This document shows positions 46,322-55,251 of a stretch of DNA of 64,000 bases, piece by piece. Source of the DNA: CAYWNA01 sp964459305 (GTDB lineage: Bacteria; Planctomycetota; Planctomycetia; Pirellulales; Pirellulaceae); the NCBI GenBank assembly GCA_964459305.1, contig CAYWNA010000002.1, positions 1 through 64,000 on the forward strand, given 5' to 3'. The translations under genes were made by a program, and so were the position numbers. The notes beneath the pieces were generated by a model. That model was not told the DNA's origin, did not search any database, and saw only the letters and a program-made list of their open reading frames with translations. Numbering within the stretch: the stretch's first letter is position 1; each line of letters starts with the position of its first letter.

Positions 46322-47919
46322 TCGAGGAAGCCGACCAGTTCCTGGCTGCGACTTGGCTGCTGCAGCTTGCGGACCGCCTTGGCTTCGATCTGACGGATGC
46401 GTTCGCGCGTCACCTTGAAGATATGGCCCACCTCTTCCAGCGTGTAGCTATAGCCGTCACCCAGACCGTAACGCAGCTTGATGATCTCTCGCTCGCGATA
46501 GCTGAGCGTCTTCAGCACCTTGTTGATACGGCTGCGAAGCATTTCCTGCGACGCGCCGGTGGCGGGACTCTCGGCACCACCATCGGGCAGCAGGTCGCCG
46601 AAGTGGCTGTCTTCGCTGTTGCCAACCGGTCGATCCAAACTGATCGGATAGCGACTCATCGCCAACACACGTCGAGCTTCTTCGATCGTGGTCTCGGCCC
46701 GTCGAGCCACTTCCTCCAGCGTCGGCTCGCGGCCTTTGTCTTGAAGTAATTGCCGCGATACATTGCGGACCCGTGACATGGTTTCCACCATGTGAACCGG
46801 AATGCGAATCGTGCGACTTTGGTCGGCTACCGCGCGGGTGATCGCTTGGCGGATCCACCAGGTGGCGTACGTGCAGAACTTGAAGCCGCGACGGTATTCG
46901 AATTTGTCGACCGCGCGCATCAAGCCGGCGTTGCCCTCTTGGATCAGGTCCAGGAAGCTCAGGCCACGATTCCGGTACTTCTTTGCGATAGACACAACCA
47001 GTCGCAGGTTACCTTCGGAAAGCTCGCGTTTGGCTTTCTGGTACTCGGAATAGACCTTCTTCAGGTACACAACTCGATGTGCCAGGCTGGTAGGTGTCTC
47101 CTGAGTGGCCCTGAGAATGCTCCGGTAGTCTTGAATCCACTCTTCGCGTTCGACCACCAGCTTGCGATCTCGCTTCGAGGTTCGAATCTTCTCCTTCAGT
47201 TCATCGAGACGTTCGGAGAACTCCTCCAGTATGGGAATCAGCTGTTCGATCTTCTGGGTCCGCAAGCCCAGTTCCTCGACCAAGCGCACGGCGCGACGCC
47301 GTCGTCGAGACATACGCTTCCATGCTTCGCGGCGTCGTTTCCTGACGTACGATTTTCCCAACGCGACGCGGAAATCGTGCTTGTTGCGTTTGAGTAACAC
47401 GTCGAGCGTTCGCAGATTGTGCGGAATGCGCCCGAGGATTTGTTCCTTCTCGAGGCGATCGGTAACAGAGACCTGAACGGTCCGGTCAAAGGGGAGCTCG
47501 CCGTCGTAGACTCGCTTCAGCGTCTTGAACGCCATCTGAATGACGTAGTCGCATTCCAGGAGCTTGGCACGGAACCTGCGACGAGTTACTTCGATCTTTC
47601 GAGCGAGACGGATTTCTTCCTGGCGAGTCAACAAAGGAATCTCGCCCATCTGCGTCAAGTACATGCGAACCGGATCGTCCGACCACGATTCGCTTTCGTC
47701 GACCGCCGCCGCTAGCAGCTCTTCTTCGGCTCCCTTCAGTTCCTGCACGTCGGGCTCGACCTCCCCGGCCGGCTCGACTACGTCGTCATCCTCGGTCTCT
47801 TCAACGTCTTCATCCAGCGATATACTCTGCAAATTCTCCTCATCATCTGGGGTTGCAGTGGCATCATCCTCGAAATCTTCAAGCAGTGTGTCGTACAAGT
47901 CAGTACTCCTCGCTATCAC
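46318..47919 (-). CDS. rpoD: RpoD/SigA-family primary sigma factor
   Basis: A 533-residue sigma-70 factor. An acidic N-terminus (1-75) is followed by region 1.2 (DPVRMYLTQMGEIPLLTRQEE) and a basic coiled insert. Region 2 (LRLVVSIAKKYRNRGLSFLDLIQEGNAGLMRAV, then FKFCTYATWWIRQAITRAV), region 3 and region 4 (LSYREREIIKLRYGLGDG, TRERIRQIEAKAVRKL) follow. These are hallmarks of a primary sigma factor. Planctomycetes may encode several RpoD-like factors, so it may not be the only one. It converges on the membrane protein gene. Confidence 0.95.
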   Translation of the reverse strand: MIARSTDLYDTLLEDFEDDATATPDDEENLQSISLDEDVEETEDDDVVEPAGEVEPDVQELKGAEEELLAAAVDESESWSDDPVRMYLTQMGEIPLLTRQEEIRLARKIEVTRRRFRAKLLECDYVIQMAFKTLKRVYDGELPFDRTVQVSVTDRLEKEQILGRIPHNLRTLDVLLKRNKHDFRVALGKSYVRKRRREAWKRMSRRRRRAVRLVEELGLRTQKIEQLIPILEEFSERLDELKEKIRTSKRDRKLVVEREEWIQDYRSILRATQETPTSLAHRVVYLKKVYSEYQKAKRELSEGNLRLVVSIAKKYRNRGLSFLDLIQEGNAGLMRAVDKFEYRRGFKFCTYATWWIRQAITRAVADQSRTIRIPVHMVETMSRVRNVSRQLLQDKGREPTLEEVARRAETTIEEARRVLAMSRYPISLDRPVGNSEDSHFGDLLPDGGAESPATGASQEMLRSRINKVLKTLSYREREIIKLRYGLGDGYSYTLEEVGHIFKVTRERIRQIEAKAVRKLQQPSRSQELVGFLD

Positions 47920-48452
47920 TCCGTACGGATACTAACGAGCGGGACAGAAAACAACGACAGATTGTGGGCACAGTCGAGAGTCATGCAGGGAAGTTGCGCA
48001 ACGAAATCTACCAACACCACACGCAACAACCTCACTGGCTGGTGAAGGGACACGCTTGACACCTAACCTCAACACAACACTAGCGCACACGCTGTGGGCA
48101 ATCAATTCTACCACCCAAACCTCGACTGTCTTCCGCGGCCCGACAAATGGTAAAAAATTGCGATCAGGGCGCCGATATCGTCTCCCAAAACATCGCCCAA
48201 ATCCGCCAACTTGCCAATCGGGAAGGACAACACCCACAAACTCAGATTCCAAGCGGGTTCGCAAACCTTCTTTACGGGGTGGCAAATAGAATGCTGTCGA
48301 AGCAAATGTAGGAGCGAACCGGCAACTGCGTGGGTGATTAAATTTTAACTTGGCTGGTGGCGAGGTCTAGGGGGAAAATCCTCACTATCGGAACTTATTT
48401 TGGTCGACCCGGTGCTGTCATGCAAGCAGTTTCGGAGACAAAACCCTGACCG
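47920..48452. other. Intergenic region upstream of the sigma factor
   Basis: This 533-base region should contain the sigma factor promoter and the end of the DUF6165 transcript. I see no protein-like frame, tRNA or repeat. A TTGACAC at 48054 on the plus strand resembles a -35 box but has no gene downstream on that strand. Confidence 0.4.
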
Positions 48453-48851
48453 TCAGTAATCTGCGTAAGATTTCTCCTCGATCAGTTTCGAGCCGAGCAA
48501 CTCGTTGATCTGCCGCTTCACCGCCGCTCGCCGGTCGTTATTGCGGTAGACGGAACGGGCAAGTTCGATGAATTCGGGGCCGAAGTCCTCGTTGCGCTCG
48601 CAGTTGCGGATCTCGTCCTCGATGTCCCACAGCGCTTCGTTGTGCACCTTCAGTTGCGCCGTCAATTCGTCAAGTTCTGGCGATGCTTGAATTGCCTCGT
48701 CGCGAGCCTTCTCAAGTATTTCCAACTCGATGTCCACGTTTTTCAGCTTGTCTCGATCCCCGATTCGTTCAGATTTGATATCCAGGATGGTGATCTTGTC
48801 AATCAATTCGCCCGGTGCAAGCTCCACCAGGATGGGTTTCCCTTGTGACAT
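48453..48851 (-). CDS. DUF6165 family protein
   Basis: A 132-residue helical protein of the DUF6165 type, with LVELAPGELIDKITILDIKSERI at the start, a central heptad-like stretch, and RSVYRNNDRRAAVKRQINELL near the end. Function unknown. In many genomes this family lies next to glycosyltransferase and FkbM genes, as here. It begins 22 bases after the TPR-glycosyltransferase-FkbM fusion gene and is the last gene of that operon. Confidence 0.85.
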   Translation of the reverse strand: MSQGKPILVELAPGELIDKITILDIKSERIGDRDKLKNVDIELEILEKARDEAIQASPELDELTAQLKVHNEALWDIEDEIRNCERNEDFGPEFIELARSVYRNNDRRAAVKRQINELLGSKLIEEKSYADY

Positions 48852-48873
48852 GGGATCCTCCGACGATGGGCGG

Positions 48874-51066
48874 TCACTTCACCCGCCAATCACTCTGCGG
48901 GCTATCGATGCGCTGGAGTCCGGCAATGGATGATTTTACCGATGAATGCACACACAGCATGTTAGCCGACACAATCCGGCCGAACTCGTTCGTGGGATTG
49001 TTGAAATAGTTGCCCGGTTCGTACAGCGGAGGCAGGTGCCAGTACAGGTCGTATCCGAGTGACATGATGTACTCGATCAGCGTCCTGGAGCTTTCGGCGC
49101 GGTCGTTCTCGACGTAAACGACCGGGCGGTGTTTCTCGATGGTCTCCGCAGCGCCTTTCAGCACGCTCAGTTCCATACCTTCCACGTCAGCCTTCAGCAG
49201 ATGGCAGCGCGCGAGTTGCAGGCTGTCGACAGTCGTCACAGGCACCTTTTCGCCGGTCTGATAGCCACCCAAGCCGAGACCCCCGAAGTTATTCTCCGAG
49301 TTGTAGTCCAGCGGCGGCACGAAGAGCCAACCTGAGTCTTCTCCCATCGCTTCACACCGGCAATGAACGTTGGCCCGTCCGTTCAGGGCCATGTTAGCAC
49401 ACAAGGTTTGGAAGACGAGGCGTTGCGGTTCGAAGGCGTAGACGACTCCCTTTTCACCTACCAGTTCGGACAGCAACAGCGTGTGTGCGCCAAGATTCGC
49501 CCCAGCTTCCACGACCACATTGCCCGGTTGGATCAACTGTCGGAATAGACCGCATTCGCCCTCGGAGAACTCGCCGTAGCAATCCAGCGACCGGCCAATG
49601 TACTTGTCGTGGCGGTTGTACAACATCAGCCCATGCCGGGTGCGAGTCAGGCGGTTCATTCCGCTGGTTGTCACGCGAAAATCTTCGGGGAGTTTGCGCT
49701 GTATCGTCGGAGATTGATCCAGTAGTTCCTCCGCTATTCCCTGAAACACACTCGGCCAGTTCCCGACGCTGGTTTGCCGGAACAGCCGCATTGTGGGATA
49801 CCAGGGCGTGTCTTCGCGCTCCAGCAACCATCGCCAGTCGGGCACATAGGAGAGTGCCGTCCAAACGCGAACACCTAATGCACCGGCAACATGGGCGATG
49901 GCCGTATCGGAGGTGATAAGCAGATCGAGGTTCTTCAGGACGGCCGCTGTATCCATGAACGAACCCGTCGACTCGTCCAGGCGATCGCCCAAATGGACGA
50001 CGTCCAGGCGACCGGCCAGCGACTGCAACTGATCAACGCCATTACCTTTCTGCAGGCTGAATAGTTGGATACCTTTCAGCTTACCCAACGTCGTGAACTC
50101 GGCAAGCGGCATGCTGCGCATCCGGTCGCCATGGTGTTTCGGGTTGCCTTGCCACGCGATGCCGATCTTAAAGCCGCTATAGGCATCCAACTCCTGCCTC
50201 CACTGTTCGATCAGAGCGGAATCGGCGAAAAGGTACGGCGTGTCGGTTGGAAACGAGTCCAAATCGTGCCTTAAGATGTCGGGCACGTCCAACAGCGGCG
50301 CGAACACATCAAACGGAGGTGGATCGTCTTTTTGGCCGATCAGCGTGTCGATGCCCGGGCAGCTCCCAAGCAGTGGCAGGAGCGCTTTTTGGCAGGCGAC
50401 GACGACTCGGCAGTCGTACTTCTCTTTCAGGGCAGCCGCGTAACGGACAAAGTGAACCGTGTCGCCCAAGCCCTGCTCGGCGCTGAGCAAAATGGTCCGA
50501 CCATCCAGCGACGATCCGTCCCACAGCGGCTGCGAAAAGTTGGGCAGCGACGTCTCGTCGGTCTTCCACCGCCACCGGTATTCGTCCCATCCATCCTGGA
50601 AGTTGCCCAGCAAGAGCAGGATCACTCCCAAATTCTTGTGCGTCTCGGCATCGTCGGCGGCACAGTCGAGCGCCCGCCGGTAGCTGGCCAACGCTTCCTC
50701 CAAATGGCCTTCCCAAACCAGGGCGGTTCCTTTGTTCTTGTGTGCGTTCACGTAGTCCGGTTTCAGCCGCAAAGCGTGATCGAAGCTAGCGATGGATTCG
50801 TCCAGTCTGCGTAGCAAACGAAGCGTGTTGCCTAAATTATTGAATGCCACCGGGAAGTTGGGGCGGATTTGAATCGCTTTGCGATAGGCGGCGACAGCCT
50901 CGTCCAGACGGTCCTGGTCGTGACACGCCATCCCCAGGTAGCACCAGGCAGTCGCGTCACCTGGATCGGTTTGCAGTGTCTGACGATACACCTGTTCTGC
51001 ACCGGCCAGGTTGTCCGCCTGGTGCAACGCCCATCCGTGTGCCAATGCTTCGGCGGTTGTGCTCAT
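48874..51066 (-). CDS. TPR - GT9-like glycosyltransferase - FkbM methyltransferase fusion
   Basis: A 730-residue fusion. Residues about 1-170 are TPRs (AEQVYRQTLQTDPGDATAWC and following repeats). Residues about 185-430 form a GT9/heptosyltransferase-like domain (LLSAEQGLGDTVHFVRYAA, IGIAWQGNPKHHGDRMRSMP, LLITSDTAIAHVAGALG). Residues about 490-700 form an FkbM-type SAM methyltransferase (VVVEAGANLGAHTLLLSEL, LLKADVEGMELSVLKGA). It probably glycosylates and O-methylates a surface glycan. The ATG at 51066 precedes the first TPR. It lies 13 bases after the peptidase gene and 22 bases before DUF6165, so the three form an operon. Confidence 0.88.
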   Translation of the reverse strand: MSTTAEALAHGWALHQADNLAGAEQVYRQTLQTDPGDATAWCYLGMACHDQDRLDEAVAAYRKAIQIRPNFPVAFNNLGNTLRLLRRLDESIASFDHALRLKPDYVNAHKNKGTALVWEGHLEEALASYRRALDCAADDAETHKNLGVILLLLGNFQDGWDEYRWRWKTDETSLPNFSQPLWDGSSLDGRTILLSAEQGLGDTVHFVRYAAALKEKYDCRVVVACQKALLPLLGSCPGIDTLIGQKDDPPPFDVFAPLLDVPDILRHDLDSFPTDTPYLFADSALIEQWRQELDAYSGFKIGIAWQGNPKHHGDRMRSMPLAEFTTLGKLKGIQLFSLQKGNGVDQLQSLAGRLDVVHLGDRLDESTGSFMDTAAVLKNLDLLITSDTAIAHVAGALGVRVWTALSYVPDWRWLLEREDTPWYPTMRLFRQTSVGNWPSVFQGIAEELLDQSPTIQRKLPEDFRVTTSGMNRLTRTRHGLMLYNRHDKYIGRSLDCYGEFSEGECGLFRQLIQPGNVVVEAGANLGAHTLLLSELVGEKGVVYAFEPQRLVFQTLCANMALNGRANVHCRCEAMGEDSGWLFVPPLDYNSENNFGGLGLGGYQTGEKVPVTTVDSLQLARCHLLKADVEGMELSVLKGAAETIEKHRPVVYVENDRAESSRTLIEYIMSLGYDLYWHLPPLYEPGNYFNNPTNEFGRIVSANMLCVHSSVKSSIAGLQRIDSPQSDWRVK

Positions 51067-51079
51067 AGGAAGAATACTA

Positions 51080-52306
51080 TCACTCTTCGCGATATGTTGC
51101 CAGATGCAATGCAATGCGGCAGGCGTCTTGGAAGTCGGCGACATCCAGCGATTCGCCGGCCATGTGTTGGTTCAACTGACCGCATCCAAGGCTGACCGTG
51201 GGGATGCCGTGCTTGACCAGCCAGTTGGCATCCAAGCCGCCGTTGGCGATCGCCAGTCCCGGTTCACGGCCAATTGCGCGAACCGCCGAAGTGGCTGCCA
51301 CGACGCAAGGCGCATTTTCGGCAATACGGAACGACTCGTAGTCCAAATGTCCATCGATCCTGACGTCACCAGCGCCGCCCAAGACGTTCTTCACTTTGCC
51401 CGCGGCGTTGCGGAACGTCTTCTCGATTTCAGAGACGATGCGCTCGCGAAATCGGGGATCGTGACTCCGAGCCTCGGCTTTCACCAATACGCGGTCAGCC
51501 ACCACGTTGGTTGCATCGCCACCTTGAATGACACCCACATTGCTGGTCCCGCAGTCCGGGCCCTTGCGGACATCACCGTGCCAGCCGCGATCGTGCAAAT
51601 CGGCGATAGCAAGCGAGGCAATCGTGATGGCGCTGACACCCAGTTCCGGCGCACAGCCGGCATGGCTGGCGATGCCCCGCATCTCGATCTTCAGCCGATA
51701 CCCGCCCGTGGCACCGATCGTCAGTTTGGCCGGCGAACCGCCGTCCCAATTGAAGCCCATCTTGGGGCTACCCAGCAAGCTCTTGCCAACGCACCGGGCG
51801 CCCTGTAGGCCGGTTTCCTCCTGCACAAACCAACAGAAGGTCAACGGCGGGTGCGGTAGGTCACGCCGGAGTATCTCCAGCGCCGTGTTCAACGTGACGG
51901 CAACGCCTGCGCGATCGTCGGCGCCGAGTCCCGTGTTCGGATCTGCCGAGCGCAGGATGCCGCCTTTGCGTACCGGCCGCGAACCGACACAAATCGGCAC
52001 CGTGTCCATGTGGGCGGATAACAGCCGCCTTGGTGCACGCACGGTACCGGGCAGTTTCAGGATGAGATTGCCTGTTTCGCCTCGTTCGGGCGTACGCCGG
52101 TGGGCCGAATCCGTCCGGATTGCTGCCTTCGGGGCGCCGCCGCGAAGCAACTGCGTTCTGATGAATTCGGCGACTTTCCCCTCCCGGCCGCTCGTGCCCG
52201 GAATGGGCATCAGTTTCGTTGCCAGATCGAGAGCGCGCCTCAAGTCAGGCGTATGCGTCTCGTTCGCCGTTACGCTGGTGATTCTTATCTTGTTTTTCTC
52301 TGTCAT
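51080..52306 (-). CDS. M20-family metallopeptidase (PepT-like)
   Basis: A 408-residue zinc metallopeptidase. Metal ligands are seen in LLSAHMDTVP, GLGADDRAG, the EE pair in FVQEETGLQG, and the C-terminal histidine in LNQHMAGE. The dimerisation domain contains RLKIEMRGIASHAGCAPE. It resembles peptidase T and related di- and tripeptidases. It is the first gene of an operon with the TPR-glycosyltransferase-FkbM fusion. Repeat family 2 copy 2 lies 40 bases upstream of its start. Confidence 0.88.
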   Translation of the reverse strand: MTEKNKIRITSVTANETHTPDLRRALDLATKLMPIPGTSGREGKVAEFIRTQLLRGGAPKAAIRTDSAHRRTPERGETGNLILKLPGTVRAPRRLLSAHMDTVPICVGSRPVRKGGILRSADPNTGLGADDRAGVAVTLNTALEILRRDLPHPPLTFCWFVQEETGLQGARCVGKSLLGSPKMGFNWDGGSPAKLTIGATGGYRLKIEMRGIASHAGCAPELGVSAITIASLAIADLHDRGWHGDVRKGPDCGTSNVGVIQGGDATNVVADRVLVKAEARSHDPRFRERIVSEIEKTFRNAAGKVKNVLGGAGDVRIDGHLDYESFRIAENAPCVVAATSAVRAIGREPGLAIANGGLDANWLVKHGIPTVSLGCGQLNQHMAGESLDVADFQDACRIALHLATYREE

Positions 52307-52346
52307 TTTTCCGGTGGTTTTTCAATTTCCATGTTGTCAGCCCCGT

Positions 52347-52472
52347 GGGCCTTGATCGTAACTCCGGCAGTGATAGCACAGCAACCCGAAGCGTAAGCGA
52401 GGAATGCAGCGAACTACAGCCTACTCCTCGCTTACGCTTCGGGTTTCGATGCCGGAGTTACGATCAAGGCCC
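52347..52472. repeat. Palindromic repeat family 2, copy 2
   Basis: A 126-base element. Ends read GGGCCTTGATCGTAACTCC and complement; the central arms (52383-52403 and 52425-52445) read AACCCGAAGCGTAAGCGAGG and complement with a 21-base loop. It matches copy 1 at 16854-17001 in layout and most bases. It lies between the divergent peptidase gene and the NDT-like/rlmN operon. Confidence 0.85.
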
Positions 52473-52589
52473 TTCCGTGTCACGGCGGGAAACCCGAGTT
52501 ATGCCTCGGCTCCCGATTGTTGGCTCAGGCCGCACAGCCCCGCCTTTGTTTGGCCGATCCACCCGGTTATCCTAACGCGGCGAGGTGAC

Positions 52590-52667
52590 ATGCGCAAGTA
52601 TCACATTGTTGATGACGACACAATCAAACGTCTACCACCCGTGAACACACAAGAAAGCAGGAAATGA
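52590..52667 (+). CDS. Possible 25-residue leader ORF coupled to the NDT-like gene
   Basis: ATG at 52590 opens a 25-codon frame (MRKYHIVDDDTIKRLPPV at its start). Its TGA overlaps the next gene's ATG as ATGA. A GAGGT lies three bases upstream, a rather short spacing. It may be a real tiny protein, a translational coupler, or chance. The longer frame running back to 52404 passes through the repeat and is not credible. Confidence 0.35.
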   Translation: MRKYHIVDDDTIKRLPPVNTQESRK

Positions 52668-53101
52668 GGGTCTTCTTAGCCGGAATCATGCAGGGATCGC
52701 ACCAAGAGATGGTGCTTCACGACCAGGACTATCGCACGCGACTGAAGGAATTGCTCGGCAGGCATTTGCCAGCGGCCGACGTGTACGATCCGTTGGCAAA
52801 TCACGGCGAGTCAGTCGATTACGACGACCAGACAGGCCGCGAAGTGTTTTTCGCCCACAACCGTATGTGCCGCGATGTCGACGTCGTTCTTGCCTTTGTG
52901 CCGGAAGCATCCATGGGGACGGCAATCGAGATGTGGGAAGCCCATCAAAACGGCGGGGCCGTCATTGCCATCAGCCCGCTCGACCAAAACTGGTCGGTCA
53001 AGTTCTGCAGCCACGAAATGTATCCAGACATGGAGTCGTTTGAGGCTGCTCTGACATCGGGTCGCGTGCAAGAGCGTATTGCCGAGGTGCTTTCACAATG
53101 A
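52664..53101 (+). CDS. Nucleoside 2-deoxyribosyltransferase-like protein
   Basis: A 145-residue protein with the NDT-like fold. VFLAGIMQGSHQE is the first beta-strand loop, DVDVVLAFVPEASMGTAIEM contains a glutamate (E89) at the catalytic position, and AVIAISPLDQN follows. Members cleave or exchange N-glycosidic bonds of deoxynucleosides, but the fold also occurs in toxin-like and signalling proteins, so the activity is uncertain. Its stop overlaps the rlmN start as ATGA. Confidence 0.75.
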   Translation: MRVFLAGIMQGSHQEMVLHDQDYRTRLKELLGRHLPAADVYDPLANHGESVDYDDQTGREVFFAHNRMCRDVDVVLAFVPEASMGTAIEMWEAHQNGGAVIAISPLDQNWSVKFCSHEMYPDMESFEAALTSGRVQERIAEVLSQ

Positions 53102-54123
53102 AGCATTTGCTCGACCCGAGCACTCAGGCCCTGCAACACTGGCTGCGCGAGCGCGGCCATCCGGAATACCGCGGCCGTCAAATCCGCAAGTGGCTCTTCG
53201 AGAAACGCGCCGACGAGTTCCATGAAATGACTGATCTGCCATCGCGCCTGCGCGAGGAATTGGCGTGCGACTTCCGGATTTGGACCGCTGGAATCGCGAA
53301 ACACAATCAGGCTGCCGACGGAACCGAAAAACTGCTGTTGGAACTGTCGGGCGGCGGCCGGATCGAATGCGTCTTGCTCAGAGACGGCCAGCGACGTTCG
53401 ATTTGCATCAGCACCCAAGTCGGCTGTGCCATGGGATGTGCCTTCTGCGCCAGCGGACTGGAGGGCGTGGATCGCAATTTGACCGCGGGGGAAATCGTGG
53501 AGCAGATGCTGCGGCTGCAGCGGTTGCTACCGGGCGACGAGCGGTTGAGTCACATCGTTGTGATGGGCATGGGCGAGCCGCTCGCGAACCTGGATGGTCT
53601 GCTACCTGCTCTGAAGGAAGCGAGACGCAAGGACGGCCTGGGGATCAGCGTTCGCAGAATCACGATCTCCACGGTAGGCCTGCCGAAAGCGATGGATCGG
53701 CTGGCGCAACTCGATCCGCGATACCACCTGGCGGTATCCCTGCATGCTCCTGACGACGCTTTGCGGAATCGATTGGTACCGGTGAACAGAAAGACGGGAC
53801 TAAAGGAGATCCTGGCGGCCGCCGATCAGTATTTCGATGTTTCCAGACGGCGTCTGACTTTCGAGTACGTTCTGCTGGCCGGCATCAACGACCAGCCACA
53901 ACACGCTCGCTCGCTCGCCGCGCTGTTGCGCGGCCGACCAGCCTTGTTGAATGTGATACCTTACAATCCGGTGGCGGGGCTACCATACCAGACTCCCGGA
54001 GAGACCGAGCAAAAGCGATTTCGTGAGATCCTCGAACAAGCCGGCCTAAACGTCCAATTCCGCCAACGCAAAGGCAACGACATTTCCGCCGCTTGTGGCC
54101 AATTGCGACGCTCAACAGAATGA
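53098..54123 (+). CDS. rlmN: 23S rRNA (adenine(2503)-C(2))-methyltransferase RlmN
   Basis: A 341-residue radical SAM enzyme that methylates A2503 of 23S rRNA and A37 of some tRNAs. The radical SAM cysteines are C110, C114 and C117 in VGCAMGCAFCASG. The catalytic C-terminal cysteine is C333 in NDISAACGQL. GMGEPLANLDGLL and the SLHAPDDALRNRLVPVN motif are standard. The ATG overlaps the stop of the NDT-like gene by four bases. Confidence 0.96.
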   Translation: MKHLLDPSTQALQHWLRERGHPEYRGRQIRKWLFEKRADEFHEMTDLPSRLREELACDFRIWTAGIAKHNQAADGTEKLLLELSGGGRIECVLLRDGQRRSICISTQVGCAMGCAFCASGLEGVDRNLTAGEIVEQMLRLQRLLPGDERLSHIVVMGMGEPLANLDGLLPALKEARRKDGLGISVRRITISTVGLPKAMDRLAQLDPRYHLAVSLHAPDDALRNRLVPVNRKTGLKEILAAADQYFDVSRRRLTFEYVLLAGINDQPQHARSLAALLRGRPALLNVIPYNPVAGLPYQTPGETEQKRFREILEQAGLNVQFRQRKGNDISAACGQLRRSTE

Positions 54124-54135
54124 GCGTGGCCCACG

Positions 54136-54185
54136 TTGGAGTACAGCCATTAGGCTGCGAAGACAGGCTAAAGGCTGAACTCCAA
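54136..54185. repeat. Imperfect inverted repeat after rlmN
   Basis: Arms TTGGAGTACAGCCATTAGGC and GGCTAAAGGCTGAACTCCAA pair at about 17 of 20 positions, with a 10-base loop and then seven As. It may double as an rlmN-end hairpin. Confidence 0.55.
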
Positions 54186-54266
54186 AAAAATGCGTCACCG
54201 GGTGACAGACTAGGGGACGCCAAAGTTGCTATAGCGTGAATATTGCGATCGTTTGGGTTTTGTTTC

Positions 54267-54318
54267 GGGAGGGCGACGCTCCTGCGGAGCCGCGGCTCGG
54301 CGGGAGCCTCGCCCTCCC
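54267..54318. repeat. GGGAGGGCGA hairpin repeat
   Basis: Twenty-six-base arms with 23 pairs and no loop. The ends are GGGAGGGCGA and TCGCCCTCCC, and the centre is GGAGCCGCGGCTC. Similar GC-rich hairpins, translatable as WEGEAPAEP, are common between genes in planctomycetes. It lies in the convergent gap between rlmN and queD. Confidence 0.75.
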
Positions 54319-54409
54319 ACGTGGGCAGCCTTAACTCCACGGAAGAGAAATCGCCTGCTGTCCTTCCTTCGGATTACCGTGTCAAGGCCACATTTTCGAC
54401 GCCCTAGCG

Positions 54410-54892
54410 TCAGACTTTCGCAGTCCCGCACAGCCCGTCACTTTGCGCCGTCTCGACAGACGTTGCGCTGATCGAGGCTTCCGCGCATGCCTCTTCCGTT
54501 TCCCAGATCACGACTTTCGAGGCCACCACGCCGGTTCCCTCAAGCAACTGGGGACAGACCTCCTGCAGCAGATATCGAGCCATGTTCTCGGCGGTGGGAT
54601 TATACGGCAAGAGGTAGTACCTAGACGGCTGGACCATTTCTGCCGCCGCGATGGCGTTTTCGTCGTCTCGGAAGAGCACAAAGCCGTGGTCCCAGTGCTC
54701 GTCGATCCAGCCTTTGAACTTCCTCTTCAACTCTGCAAAATCGATCACTCGGCCCACATCATCCGTTTCGTGACCGGTGACGTAGAACTCGGCCAGGTAG
54801 TTGTGCCCGTGGAAGAACTCGCACTTGCCGCCATGGCGATGTAGGCGATGGCCGGCGCAAAACCTGATTCGCCGCATGATGGTCAGACTCAT
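54410..54892 (-). CDS. queD: 6-carboxytetrahydropterin synthase-like (QueD/PTPS family)
   Basis: A 160-residue T-fold protein. Zinc ligands are H15, H28 and H30 (FCAGHRL and FFHGHNY) and the catalytic cysteine is C24 (GGKCEFF). The later PSRYYLLPYNPTAENMARYL and VIWETEEACAEA segments match the family. QueD makes the precursor of queuosine; other PTPS members act in folate or biopterin pathways. The C-terminal 20 residues are extra. Its ATG overlaps the mazG stop by four bases. Confidence 0.9.
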   Translation of the reverse strand: MSLTIMRRIRFCAGHRLHRHGGKCEFFHGHNYLAEFYVTGHETDDVGRVIDFAELKRKFKGWIDEHWDHGFVLFRDDENAIAAAEMVQPSRYYLLPYNPTAENMARYLLQEVCPQLLEGTGVVASKVVIWETEEACAEASISATSVETAQSDGLCGTAKV

Positions 54893-55251
54893 GCGTTGGG
54901 TTCTCCATGTAATTTGGAATTGTCCTTGTGGCGCCTATGGTCGCGAGAAGTCTTCTTTTGCAGGTTCCGTTCGAAAGCCCCGGTCAGGTCGACTCCCGTC
55001 TGGTTGGCGATGCAAATCAGGACGAACATGACATCCGCCAACTCGTCCGCCAGATCGTACTGCTTGTCCGATTCCTTGAAGCTCTGGTCGCCGTAAGTCC
55101 GCGACACAATGCGCGCCAACTCGCCGACTTCTTCCATCAGTTGAGCGAGATTCGTAAGCTCGGAGAAGTAGCGTACGCCGACTCCGTTGATCCACTGATC
55201 GACGCGCTGCTGGGCTTCTTCCAGAGTTATCGATTCACGCACGGCACTCAT
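54889..55251 (-). CDS. MazG-like nucleotide pyrophosphohydrolase
   Basis: A 120-residue single-domain MazG protein. The metal-binding motifs are MEEVGELARIV and LADELADVMFVLICIA, giving the EExxE and ExxD pattern. Such proteins hydrolyse (d)NTPs to monophosphates. It overlaps queD downstream and a 56-residue ORF upstream by four bases each, so the three are translationally coupled. A C-terminal basic tail is present. Confidence 0.9.
   Translation of the reverse strand: MSAVRESITLEEAQQRVDQWINGVGVRYFSELTNLAQLMEEVGELARIVSRTYGDQSFKESDKQYDLADELADVMFVLICIANQTGVDLTGAFERNLQKKTSRDHRRHKDNSKLHGEPNA

Noticed and set aside
47932..48285. 117-codon minus-strand frame upstream of the sigma factor
   Set aside because: Composition is unlike the neighbouring genes, no motif is seen, and it occupies the expected promoter region.
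47920..48452. tRNA or small RNA gene upstream of the sigma factor
   Set aside because: No cloverleaf, T-loop motif (GTTCGA) or terminator could be identified.
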